A DNA stretch of 64,000 nt from Ianthella basta (taxonomy: Eukaryota; Porifera; Demospongiae; Verongiida; Ianthellidae). The translations under genes and the position numbers were made by a program. Where the stretch lies: contig OZ025869.1 in NCBI GenBank assembly GCA_964019415.1, positions 5,146,882 through 5,210,881 of the forward strand, read 5' to 3'. This document shows positions 11,019 through 22,412 of this stretch, in pieces (the stretch's first letter is position 1; every line of letters starts with the position of its first letter). The notes under the pieces were generated by a model that did not search any database, was not told the DNA's origin, and worked only from the letters and a program-made list of their open reading frames with translations.

Positions 11019-11350
11019 TGTCGCACCAAAAGGAAAATGAACGACGTACATAGCGCCGAGAAGGCTTATAGAGGAACAATGACAAGGACAAAGACAACAG
11101 CAAGCGTTGTTGGCTTTGTTCTTTGGCCGTCGCAGCCATATTGCAGGCATTTCCAACAAATATTTAGAATGCTTCCTGTTCATGACGAACATTAGAGGCC
11201 AATGGCGGAAATTAGAGAGACAGGAAATTCATCATGATTAGAGTACACTTGAGCAAATTTTTTCCCTCTGACGAAAATTAGAATGACGAATTTTTAGAGA
11301 GAATACGGTACATGTTAATTGCAGCATGTACACATATTTATTTGCAATAG

Positions 11351-12278
11351 CTCTGCAAATGTTTCAGCCTTTAAAAGCAGAACTGCTGAGTCTAGAAAGG
11401 GGAGTCCTGATGCATGATGTGTCCCTTGTCAAGGAGGTGCTTGTGATAGCTCTAGTACTGCTAGTCAAGTGTGACAACCCCAGGGCATCTGAGCTCCTTG
11501 GCCACATGGGATCAAGTGCGAACAAATTCTGCAGAGTGTGCTTGGTAGGCTGACTGTTTGCTGCTCACTGCTTGCCTCTATTGATTTCTACTTATATTAT
11601 GCCCACTGTGTATGTGTTTTGACAGGTTGATCACAGAGTTTCCCCACATGCTGTTGGTGTATCAAGAACCAAGGTTCAGAGTATGATGGACATCAGCAGA
11701 ATGTCCTTGATGGGTCCTACAGATGCAGCGGAGTTTGCCACATCAGTTGGCCTCAGACCTGTACCAAGCCCCCTGTTGGATTTGGTATTTGACCCTTTCA
11801 GGTGTGCATAGTTACACTCGGCATCTACATTCAATGACATTTATTTAATGTTCCTAATTATATTGTCTAATTTTTCTCTTATATTCAGATCAACACCAGT
11901 TGAAGTTCTTCACACAGTCATTCTTGGCCCTTACAAGTACCTTACAGGGAGAGTGATGGCCAAGTTGAGTACAGTGCAGAAGCAAGAGGTTCTGGCCAGG
12001 ATATTCTCCTTTAATTATTCTGGTATTGAGGAACGGATCAGCAGCAACGTAACCCGTTACAGCCAGTCTTTTGTTGGTCGGGATTTTAAGGCTTGGGCAC
12101 AGATGGCTCCCTTTATCCTAGCACCATACTTAACAGTAGATGAGCTTAAGCTGTGGCTGAGTCTTTCACAGGTATGCATTAAACAAATTGTATGTGCATT
12201 GCATGGAACTATAAGTATACAGTGTTTTGTCTAATGGCTTCTTTGACCTTTGCTGCATATGTACTAGGTGTTCAAATT
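11351..12278 (+). pseudogene. Fungal-type transposon-like protein, middle exons (part 2 of 3)
   Basis: Three exons join cleanly. Exon 11351-11544 encodes a block ending DNPRASELLGHMGSSANKF and CRVCL. Exon 11626-11801 runs to FDPF. Exon 11889-12171 contains STPVEVLHTVILGPYKYL and GRDFKAWAQMAPFIL, ending LSLSQ. GT..AG borders and phases fit (TGC TTG|GTT; TTC AG|A TCA). The motifs mirror the fungal pattern DNPxxSE.CHxG..GKFFCRxCxV, FDPF.D.PVEILH..LLG..KY and GRDF...Q.APF. A last exon starts at 12268 (after ..ACTAG) but is cut after 11 bases by the DNA transposon at 12279. Confidence 0.75.
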
Positions 12279-12462
12279 GAAGGCCTCCGGTCAAGAACGG
12301 TAATAAAACGTGTCTAGTAAACTTGAGAATACGGAGCATTAAAGTATACGGAGAATTCGTGTGCGAATAATTAACGGTCGGCGTAGCCCTGGTCGATGCA
12401 GAGTCGTCGCTGTGTGCAAAGTTAAATTGCCCTTCTTAATGAAGTTTTACTTACCTTCTCGG

Positions 12463-13589
12463 ATGGCTTCACCAATCTATTTGTGTGGGAAATGCGGAAG
12501 TGAGGTGGGAGACGAGCAAGATGGTGTACAGTGTGAAAGCGAATGCCAGTCCTGGTTCCACGCAACTTGTGCGAATATCGATGGTGATGAGTACAAGCGA
12601 TTGAGCACCACTGATGTCTTTTGGGAATGCCAAACGTGTAGGGGAAGCCTTCCAGCATTGAATAGTGTAGATGCTGTCGATGTTTTTCACTTCAACTTTC
12701 AGCAGAATCTTCCAACGCCCAAGTTACCAGTTGGAGAGCAGTTCTATCTCAGGCTCTTGTGGACGTACTTGTTCGGTATTTTCTGTGCCTCAACACGTCA
12801 GACAGCAGCATACATGTGGCATGAGATGCTAGCAAAGCGTGGTGCGAATGATGTGATTTCATGCCTGGCTCATTTCATTTTCAGGAACCGCTTGGGACGT
12901 ACTGGTGCAAAATGGAGCGTGTGGTGGGCTGATAACAGCTCTGGACAAAATAAGAATAACTTTCTTATGTGGTTCTTTCAAGAGCTCATCCGCCGCAAAG
13001 TATACTCAAGGATAGATTACAAGTTTCTGGTTGTTGGTCATACTTATGGCCCAACTGACAGAAGCTTTGGAGTAATTGAGCGTTATACATCAAGAATTGA
13101 CACTGTCTACACTCCTCAACAGTGGTATGAGCATGTATGCACGGCAGCTTCTAATGTTCATGTTATGGAAATGAAGCAGAAGCTTTTAGAGACTATCGCT
13201 CACATCTCAGGAATAGGTATACAGAGAGGAGTAAAGATAGCAGTGATCAACCTCTTGACTTTAGCAATATCCAATGGTTCAACTTTGGAAAGGGAGAGAA
13301 GATGGTGGATGGCAAGTTGACCATCTTTGAGCATCCAACAGAAGTGTGGGTGAGGCATGGATACAATCCATCTGAAAGTCCTCGATGTGTTTCTTTCTTC
13401 AAAAAGAAGGGTGTTCAGGCATCAGAAGAAATGCCTCCACCATTGTACCCGTACTATCCCATCCCAATTAAAGAGGCAAAGTGTGCTGATCTATGCAAGC
13501 TAGTGTCACGCTATGTACTGGAACGCCACCAAGAGTTTTATCAGGAAATGGTTGCTGAAGAGGGTGACTGTTGTGATGACATAATGTGA
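12463..13589 (+). pseudogene. PHD finger plus catalytic half of a DUF7869-like transposase
   Basis: Starting at the ATG at 12463 (MASPIYLCGKCGSE), a canonical PHD finger (CGKC ... CESECQSWFHATC ... WECQTC) is followed by FNFQQNLPTPKLPVGEQFY, YMWHEMLAKRGANDVISC, WADNSSGQNKNNFLMWFF and FLVVGHTYGPTDRSFGVIE. This is the C-terminal half of a family familiar from insects and cnidarians (I recall it as DUF7869). The DNxxGQNKN and GHTYxPxDRxFGxIE blocks look like an RNase-H-fold core with conserved acids. A +1 frameshift near 13215-13260 moves the reading to the frame that ends at the TGA at 13587-13589 (GYNPSESPRCVSFFKKKG ... YYPIPIKEAK). The N-terminal half that normally precedes it is encoded on the other strand at 14170-15104. 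Confidence 0.75.
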
Positions 13590-14169
13590 CAGTCTGTGCA
13601 TGTGTGTGGTCTGTTACTAGGGACACAGTACACAATGCCTGTGTGTGGGACAGCTGTTAAAACAAAAACAATTAACTAATGATTTCAATTGCTTATAATG
13701 CATTACACATTTTGTTACATGCATTTCATGTGTAACTGAATGTATATATATATGCAGCTAAGGCTAATGTATTGCATGCAGAACTACAATGAATCAGAAA
13801 TTTTCATACATATTAGTATTGCAGTATATATATCATGATAAATTTAAGTGGCTACACTATAATAGCTATATTCCGTACAATACATGCATGTGTACACTGG
13901 ATCAATACATGCTCAAATATATAATTATATATACAGTTTGCAAGACATATTATATAGGTGCACATGCATATATAGACTAACTTGCATGCAAAATTCTATA
14001 TGTAATATATTATAATTAATAAGTATCAACACATTGGATTAAATTACATGCACTGAGGCATAATAAAATAGTTTAAGCATAATTATGATAAATCAGCATG
14101 TGTGCATGCATGCAATTAGAAACATTTGCTAGCATTCGGTGTAAAATCAGGTCATACAACTTGAAGTCT
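13590..14169. other. AT-rich spacer between convergent transposon genes
   Basis: There is no coding signal. The sequence is strongly AT-rich with TGCATG and TATATA runs (13740-14110) and probably holds the 3' ends of both convergent genes of the surrounding transposon. Confidence 0.5.
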
Positions 14170-15104
14170 TTACATAGCTGATTGTAGCCGTTGCACTTGA
14201 GAAACTAGGGTCCAAGATTGCTTATTTAGTTCCTGATCTTCTTTTAGGGCACTGTAACCATCCTGAGCAAGTTCTTTGTGTGCTTCATGCTCTTTTACTA
14301 AACGTTCTTTGTCAGAATCATTAGTACAATCCTCTATTTGCTTTCTGAAAGCATCACATGTGCCACAAGTGTCCGATCTTGGATTCCCGAAGTGAAGGTT
14401 GAATTCTTGAGTTGTCTTGACGAGAATAGTGGCTACTTCTACTTGGAAAGGAGAGAATATGGTCCCTTACCACCTGCCGAGTATCCTCATAAATTTTGTA
14501 GTGGTTACTGTGCTTTCCTCGCTTGTCCCACACAACATCTGACATTTCACTAGCATCTTGAATCTTGCGTCTAAGCACTTGCAAACGCTTAGGACCAAAT
14601 CCATGCACTGCACAGAATGCTTTCTGACACACTTTCACATTGAAGCCATGGTCATTTCTCAAGGTGTATGAAAAACTAAACTTGCTCTCCTCTGCAGGTG
14701 GCCTTCCTAGCCGCTTGCCTTTACCAGTGAGCTTTGGACTGCTTTTGCGTTTGTGCCCTTTTGACTGCTTTGTTTCATAGCGATGAAGAAGGCCATTCAG
14801 ATAGATATTTTGCTGATCATAATAAAGAGCTTCAAAATCAGATCTTACTTTAGCAAGGTGAGAGTCTGTGAAGGTACGTGTACACTTCTTCTTGCAGCAA
14901 GTAAAAGTGGAAATGTCAACCTGTGGCGCATTTTTTTCTTAGCCCTGGAGTTCTGATGTGTTTGGCCTTCCACTTCGCTGGGTTTCTAGTCCTCTTTCGT
15001 CCCTGTGTGGCTACAACGTCCTCTGTATCCCTAGTACTCGCGCTCGCACTTGCTTCCGCCATTTTTCGTGGATCACATGATAATTGTGGCCCAGCGCGTT
15101 CCAT
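14170..15104 (-). pseudogene. N-terminal half of a DUF7869-like transposase
   Basis: Minus-strand reading from an ATG at 15104 (or 15062) begins with basic NPAKWKAKHIRTPGLRKK. After a one-base shift in the T7 run at 14931-14937 it continues openly through FTCCKKKCTRTFTDSHL, KVCQKAFCAVHGFGPKRLQV, WDKRGKHSNH, VRDHILSFPSRSSHYSR, EFNLHFGNPRSDTCGTCDAF and a helical end to the stop at 14170-14172. These blocks, in this order, are the N-terminal half of the same family whose catalytic half lies on the plus strand. Between HYSR and EFNLHF about 45-50 residues seen in relatives are missing with a frame change near 14403, so there is an internal deletion. Confidence 0.75.
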
Positions 15105-15249
15105 TCAGACACGTATTTCTCCTGAACGGTAAGTGAAATGTGAGCGAAACTTTCAAGCAGGCTTTCTAACTAAAGATACTACTGTTTGGCGCTGAAAAGC
15201 GAATTTCTGCACATTCTCGCTTTACTACCCTTTTTGACCGGAGGCCTTC

Positions 15250-16581
15250 AATTGTGCTATGTCCATAGCATCAGGGTGAGTGACGTTGCTCGGTATTGCC
15301 ACATAGCTGAAGATTTCGTGGCATGTGTCAGAGCTGTTGCCCCAGAGATGCTGCACAAAGGGAAAGTTCACTTGTTGCTCCACCTACCAAGCAACTTGGT
15401 CGACTTTGGACCACCAGCCAACTACAACACTGAGAGGTACCCTATATATGATGTATGACCTGCGACTCTGTACCACAAGGTATGGAAATGATGCGTTTGT
15501 TTCCCTTGTAGGTGTGAGTCCTTGAATTCTATACTACGTGCCTTCAATGTATTTGGGAACAGACAGGCTCCTAGCCGAGACATCGGGAGGGCTTTTGCAA
15601 CACTCTTTGTGTTGCAGACCATGGCAACCAGCAGTGGATCTGATGCTGAAGGGTGAGTTATGAGTTGCTGTGCTAGCACAATTTCTCTGATGGCATTACA
15701 TTGACACAGCTCAGTTGTACTGATTTCTTTACCTAGAGGACACCCCGCTGTTGGAGAAGGTTTCCTACATGTTATGCAGGAGCCAGTTGTGCAGCATCAC
15801 CTTTTCGGGACACCCCTCCTCGAGAATGTGTGGGTATCTATGAACATGGGGCACTGAGAAAGGTCAGTTTGTGGGTTTGACTTTGTGACCTTATGACTCA
15901 ACTAATTTATTATTGTTTTTACTTTGCGGTAGTATGACAGCAAGTGCACCAGAATTGGGGACATTGACATATCTCTACCTCGACCCAGCACGTTGCGGGA
16001 ATATAGTTTGAATCTTCCAATGGACCAAGACTGCATCAAGGGAAGAGCAGTTTACTGTAAGATGGGCAGTGATACAGGCACCCTCATTCCACTACAGTCT
16101 CATGTCAAGTACTATTCTGGGCAAAGTGAGGTAAGTATTTGTTGATACATGCACAAAATTCAATAGTCACATAGTAAAGTTTGGTTTATTTGTTACTTCC
16201 TGCAGAAGTATGGCACACTTGTTGCTGTTTTCCGTATGCAACAAGTTGTTAATGTGGTGCTTGTCCCGTTTGAGAATCTGGAACGGACGAAGTTGGAGTG
16301 CCCTCTGTTTGCGAGTGGACAACAGGTTGTGCTGTGCCTGCTACAAGCCTGATCTCTGATGTCTCTTTCGTCCACTGTTGTGGAAGTGCCTGTAAAGCCC
16401 GAGTGGATACCAGTACCAGACGGATTGAAAGAGAAACTGTTGAAGTGAACACGTCTGCGCAAAGCAGTGACGTCATTATGCGCGCTCGCGCTTTGATGCA
16501 TGTGGTAGCGATTCCAATCCAAATTTCAAACTATTCGACTTGCACTCATTCACCGTATTACTGCACAGTACGTCTCTTTAG
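15250..16581 (+). pseudogene. Fungal-type transposon-like protein, 3' exons (part 3 of 3)
   Basis: The interrupted exon resumes at 15250 and ends at 15436 (MLHKGKVHLLLHLPSNLVDF, GPPANYNTER). The next exon starts at 15512 and joins in phase (GAG AG|G TGT) to give CESLNSILRAFNVFGNRQ, APSRDIGRAFA, ending near 15651. Fungal relatives show KFHxxxHLPxHxRRFGP.xxxxTExFESFNxxIR and NRxAPSRDI at the same places. Further exon-like blocks lie at about 15737-15860, 15933-16131 and 16206-16581. Near the end VSFVHCCGSACKARVDTSTR and NFKLFDLHSFTVLLHS match the family C-terminus. A stop at 16350-16352 and frame changes show decay. Confidence 0.7.
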
Positions 16582-17623
16582 GAGTACAACGGTCTTTATC
16601 CTATCCAAATTGGTTAAGGTTAAGCCATACTCCGTTCTCCATTTAACCGGATGAATGATATTTTCATTGTACCGCCTTTGACTTAAGAAAATATATACTT
16701 CCTGCGGAAACATGTAGGAAACATGTTCCGAACTCGTGGCTCGCGAGCTGCGCCTCGTAGCACCGTACCTTGGCCGTTTCTGGACAGATTCGGACGGGTT
16801 ATGACTCAAATTGAAGCTCTCAACAGGACGCAATGACGTTTGTCACAGGCTGTGCCACAGAAGTGAATTATAGTTTAGTAGTTTCACTTGAATCTACTTT
16901 CTCTCAGCCTTGCATAGATCCTCCAAGATTTCGAGGATCTAGCTGCACAGAAATGTATAAGAATATTGATGCATACACCATCACAATAGATGTATATGGG
17001 GCTTACATACAAGAGATCCTACAAAGTTCTATTTTATAATCTAATCATTCAATTCATAATAATGACATTGTATTGCATGATCTGATCTGCATGCATGCCC
17101 AACTCTACAAGCAGACTGCAGTTCAGGCTAGGGCTACTTGTAGAGTTGCAGGGTTGACCAGGTAAGTAGTACAAGGCAGAAAAAAGTTAATTGCTGGCAC
17201 TAGTGCAGGGGTGTCAGGATATACCTAGCATTGGTCTGGCAGAAGTAATAATGTGCAAATGTCGTTAAAGCGTTGACCTGCCCCATCCTGGGAGGTGTGG
17301 GCATGCCCCCAGCAAAAGTTAGAAAAATTCCACCTTCTGAGAATGTTCCTCAGGCAATATTGAGGTACAAACATAGTCTTGGATACCAAACTGCAAATAT
17401 AAAATAGCTATATACACCCATATACCCCCTCCTCTCCCCTCCCCCCACCCACACACTCACTGCAGCTGCTTGCAGTAGCTGAGCTAGCATCTAGAATTCA
17501 ATATAACTATTTCCATAGCTACATAAGTTGCTGGAAGTAGTAAAACACTGTAAAAATTTGAGGCGGGCTTCCTAGGAGTTGGTTCCATTGTGGCTACAAA
17601 CATGTTTACTAATTGTATGGGAC
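16582..17623. other. No gene recognised
   Basis: I see no family-level coding signal. The sequence is AT-rich, with a C-rich stretch at 17426-17455. The 3' end of the transposon-like gene, and possibly its terminal repeat, should lie near the start of this stretch, but no matching inverted repeat was found near 6 kb. Confidence 0.35.
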
Positions 17624-18133
17624 TCATTGCTCTGCAAGTGGAAGCTGCATGTTATGAAAACAATATATAGTGAACTTGTAGTGCATCCCACTAGACTGCT
17701 CAATAATTTTACCTCCTTCAATTGTTTTGACTTCCATAGTCATTGCAGTAAGTTCTCTTACTTGATCATTTAGTTCTATGTTCATCTTTTCCAGTTCAGC
17801 CAATTCCCTTTTCAGTCTCATAAAGGCCAGGCCGTGCTCATCATCACTACAACTGTCCATACTATCGCAGTGTTCACTGACGACAGTGGTCTGTGCCTTA
17901 GACCTCCAATAAAACCATCTCTGCTTGTATCCTTGTGCAGCAGCGTGTTTGGCTGCCAGTTGCATATGCAGTGCTTTTTCCTCTTTCGCTTGAGCATCAT
18001 GCATAGCACGTATGCATTCTGTGTATTTTTGTGCCCTCATCAATTCTTTCTGCTGCTGATCAATCTTTTCCTGCTTTCGTTTTTCTCTTTTTTGGGCATT
18101 TTTGGGATTGTATTTCTTCAGTTTTTCCTGCAT
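17624..18133 (-). CDS. Hypothetical coiled-coil protein
   Basis: The 169-residue minus-strand ORF is Lys/Glu/Gln-rich at its N-terminus (NAQKREKRKQEKIDQQQKEL). It has an Ala-rich helix, an acidic patch (DSMDSCSDDEHG) and a second coiled coil (RLKRELAELEKMNIELNDQV) before VKTIEGGKIIEQSSG. Two coiled coils followed by a V-K-T-x-x-G-G-K turn resemble N-terminal regions of transposon-borne proteins in sponges and cnidarians. No catalytic domain is present, and the downstream sequence does not continue the reading. It may be the first exon or a truncated copy. Confidence 0.45.
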   Translation of the reverse strand: MQEKLKKYNPKNAQKREKRKQEKIDQQQKELMRAQKYTECIRAMHDAQAKEEKALHMQLAAKHAAAQGYKQRWFYWRSKAQTTVVSEHCDSMDSCSDDEHGLAFMRLKRELAELEKMNIELNDQVRELTAMTMEVKTIEGGKIIEQSSGMHYKFTIYCFHNMQLPLAEQ

Positions 18134-18439
18134 TTTACCTATTTCATCTTCCTACCAGTAGAGTTTCACTTTGGCTCGGCAGTGGAATATGTGATGCTGC
18201 TCACACTGCCTTCCGAGCTCGAGAGGTCTATTATCTCCAGTTCATCACTGGGTCCAGGACAGGTAGCATCACTTTCAGCTTTGTATGGATTGGACATAAT
18301 CAATTGATAACAGGTGGATAGTGACAATATGCTCACTGACAGCTTTTAGAAAAACGTCATGCACTTCATGTGCTCATTAGCTATCCCTCTTTTTGCCACT
18401 CCTAAGGACCTTGAACATGTGCAAACAACCTCTCTCTCT

Positions 18440-18469
18440 CTCACACACACACACAACATGCACACACAC

Positions 18470-18505
<36 letters not shown>
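18440..18505. repeat. CT/CA microsatellite
   Basis: A (CT)n run passes into (CA)n with small interruptions (ACAACATG). It is simple sequence; the Cys/Val-rich ORFs over it are translation artefacts. Confidence 0.9.
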
Positions 18506-18506
<1 letters not shown>

Positions 18507-18850
18507 CATACGCGCATGCATATGCCCACATAGCTATATGACATGTGCATACATTCTATTGTATATGCACAATTACATCTAATTGCAACTAAACATACAC
18601 ATATGCAGAACATGTAAATAGTGCACGTGGCAGGGTACAGGACACTGCAACCGACTATATTATGCATGACATTATGACAGTTTAGCTATAATATGTGCAC
18701 TGGTGCAGGCAGTTACAAAATGTACACCTGAGCACTTGTGTGTTTCATGCATGCTGTTGTAAGCTTAAAATCATGGTTCCATGTATATGGCGCGCGCGTG
18801 CAGCGATAAAGGAGGCTTATAAATTATTATGGCAATTAGCTACGCCAGTA

Positions 18851-20168
<1,318 letters not shown>

Positions 20169-20493
20169 TGTTTGTACTTAGGGTATGCTACACTGGTGAG
20201 GGCTAGTGCCCCCTAAACAGTTGATGCACATACAGTACCTTCAGATTTTTTCAGACTTTTTAGGTCTATGGATGGACAAATTGTATGCAACTCCCTTGCA
20301 GCTGGGATCATCTCAGAGCCAAGTAATTCCAATATAGCCTCTTTCCAACTCTGGGGTTGAAGTGCCTTTGCTATACTGTTACTCGGGGTACATGCATAAT
20401 GTAGATGTAGGTGGTCAGTGTACAATTGAAATCTCCTTAATGTTTAACCCAAACAGTACAACCATTTACACACAAGGTAGCACAAAGCAAGTG

Positions 20494-20607
20494 AGGCAGT
20501 TGCTGATGAAAAAGGCTATATGTTAACTACGGGCAGTTGCTGATGAAAAAACCTACATGTTAACTATGGGCAGTTGCTGATGAAAAAACCTACATGTTAA
20601 CTATGGG
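20494..20607. repeat. Three tandem copies of a 37-bp unit
   Basis: Unit GGCAGTTGCTGATGAAAAA plus CCTACATGTTAACTATG is repeated at 20494, 20531 and 20568. The second and third copies are nearly identical. The third copy supplies the last codons and stop of the minus-strand RING-like gene ending at 20590. Confidence 0.85.
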
Positions 20608-22117
20608 CAAGTCCTCATGGGTGCTGTGACTACTGTCACTGTGGTCTGATGCTACATCTTCAGGTGTTGGCTGAGCCTCTTGCAGGATATCTCTTGCATT
20701 ATTGATGAGGCTGTCCATTCCTCTCAACTGACATAACCTAGCTGCGCCTCGCTCTGCTCTACAAGCTGGGCAGGTTTTCTTCATGATGTCTGGGCCCGTA
20801 GTGTACCAGGTGTCTGTGCAAGATTGGCAACCGATTAATTGGCCACAACATGTGGCTACCATGACCGGTAGAGAGACACACCGAAGGCAAATCTTGCATT
20901 GAAATGCTTCACTTAATGACGTCTTTATGCCAAAGGGGATTTTGTCGTTCTTGGTCACCCTGAAAATGCTATCAAGCTTTTCCTTCACTTCCTGCAGACT
21001 ATTCAAGATTGGGTCAATATCGTGCAACTCTGGGCTGCTCTTCCTCTTCTTTGGCAGTGGTGATGGTGGATCAGGTGGAGTGGTGTTATTCCTATCAATG
21101 GCATAGAATTTTCTTGCATTCTGCTTCCAGAATTTGAAACCTATTAATAAGGAAGTTTATCATCAAGAACAAACACTATATAAGTGAGACATCATCATCA
21201 TATATCTTTATTTGCATGCATACAGCGTTTCACTATAATATTATATCAGCTGCAGTGTATATGCAGGTTATAGCCCTATTATTTTTATGCAATATTGTGG
21301 CCATTGCATACTTGTAACTTATTTTCCTGCATGACAATTTGGCCTGGCCATGCATGCGTATAATTGCTACTTCTCAATTCCTTTCAAAGCGAAAGTTAAT
21401 ACCATTCATTATATCAGACAGTGTATATTACAGTGCATGCATGAGTCATTTACTCTGCATGGCAGTTTCACTTAGCAGCAATGAAGTGTGCTCACCTCTA
21501 GTTGCCGGGCAATCACCAACTTCTATCCCTTCTGCTGAGACAAGAGTCCAGTTACTTCCCCAAGTTTCTCCAATGTGCTTGGAGCCACGTTTGCCTCCTT
21601 TTCTGTAATTTCTAAGAATGACTGATCCAAAACTTCGACGGCGATTTTCCCCTTGGCCTTTGTTTTCGTCATTTTTGCTTTTGTGATTTTGAGAAAAAAG
21701 GTAGGTTCTTTCTGGCAAGGTCTTCCTGATGCAGGAATGACCGACTTAAATCCAGGCCAAGACCGATGGCCACTGCCGCCGCTGCTACCAATACTGCTTC
21801 CACGTGCACCAATACGAGACGACGTGGTACCTTGGCCTCTGGTTGCACTGAGGGTCACTCCATAACTGCTAGACTGAGTTCCTTCGCAATCGCTTCCTTC
21901 AACTAGTATTCTAGACAAACCCCGCAAAGCAGCCCTCATTGTCAGGCATATAAACACGCGATGTCACATAGTCACGCAACCAGACGCTCGATCTCTCCAC
22001 ACTAAACATTCGAGCAATCATTTCGGCTGACACAGGGGTTTCTACGGGGACCTGGTACTCTCGTTCTCCCCGGCTGAGACAATAAGTATCTAAGAATTCA
22101 ACTTCACTCTCAGCCAT
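20590..22117 (-). CDS. Two-exon RING-like zinc protein
   Basis: Starts at the ATG at 22117 (MAESEVEFLD). The first exon ends near 21497 at a GTGAGC donor; the second runs 21142-20590 (GFKFWKQNARKFYAIDR onwards). The second exon carries a RING/U-box-like module: FQCKICLRCVSLPVMVATCC, GCQSCTDTWY and KTCPACRAERG. Similar IPFG...CKIC...CCGxxxGCxxC...CPxCR modules occur in repeat-encoded proteins of fish and cnidarians. In exon 1 the reading changes frame near 21940 (NEGCFAGF to RAALRGL) and possibly near 21530, so it is probably damaged. It is divergent from the integrase gene at 22413, with 295 bp between start codons. A ubiquitin-ligase role is possible but unproven. Confidence 0.55.
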
Positions 22118-22412
22118 CTTCGTACATGTGGCGCCGTTTCTCACGTGTGGCGCCTTTTTACAATGGGATAGATACCCTTATAAGCTTATCCGAGATTTTC
22201 TAACTATCCTACCGTATTGCTTTTAAAAAACGTCCACTGCAATTAAAACTTTCCTCCAAGTACAATCGCATGCCTACGTATTCCTTAGACGCCATCTTAA
22301 AATACGTAGGCGAATTGTATTATAATACAGCCGCATAAATTTAAACACAACATTATTATGCATACACAAGCTAAGGACATTTATACATAGTCTGTGTTCT
22401 GAGGTACGTAGA
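22118..22412. promoter_or_regulatory. Shared bidirectional promoter region
   Basis: The 295-bp gap between the divergent RING-like and integrase genes has no ORF. It contains an imperfect inverted pair around TACGTATTCC/AATACGTAGG (22276-22311) that could be a control site or part of a transposon end. Confidence 0.35.

Larger units (their letters stand above)
8643..11308. mobile_element. pogo/Tigger-like DNA transposon with accessory HIRAN ORF
   Basis: A 2666-bp element is bounded by 25-bp TIRs. The left end starts CCGTATTCTCTCTAAAAATT at 8643 and the right end is its reverse complement ending at 11308. The TIR-proximal 150 bp on both sides carry several TTAGAG motifs. Inside are a plus-strand HIRAN-domain ORF (8821-9204) and a minus-strand pogo-type transposase (9301-11018), tail to tail. 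It sits in an intron of the long plus-strand gene: the exon before ends at 8617 and the next begins at 11351. A TA target duplication is expected for this superfamily. The right flank begins TA but the left flank does not, so the TSD has decayed or the ends differ by a base or two. Confidence 0.85.
12279..15249. mobile_element. DNA transposon with split, convergent transposase genes
   Basis: A 2971-bp element has TIRs GAAGGCCTCCGGTCAA (left, 12279-12294; the right end at 15234-15249 is the exact reverse complement), with weaker similarity extending further in. It is flanked by a 4-bp duplication AATT (12275-12278 and 15250-15253). Removing the element and one AATT restores an uninterrupted exon of the host gene (..VFK|LCYVHS..), which confirms the borders. 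It carries two convergent genes: plus 12463-13589 (PHD finger plus catalytic-like half) and minus 14170-15104 (N-terminal half). About 580 bp of AT-rich sequence lies between their stops. The superfamily is not one I can name. Confidence 0.85.

Noticed and set aside
12422-12690. Minus-strand ORFs over the PHD finger
   Set aside because: Antisense to an unmistakable PHD-type Cys/His pattern.
13211-13226. Possible mini-intron (GTATACAG) at the frame change in the PHD/catalytic ORF
   Set aside because: It would be only 8 bp, far below any functional spliceosomal intron; a frameshift is simpler.
18359-18667. Thr/His- and Cys/Val-rich ORFs around 18.4 kb
   Set aside because: Translations of the CT/CA microsatellite.
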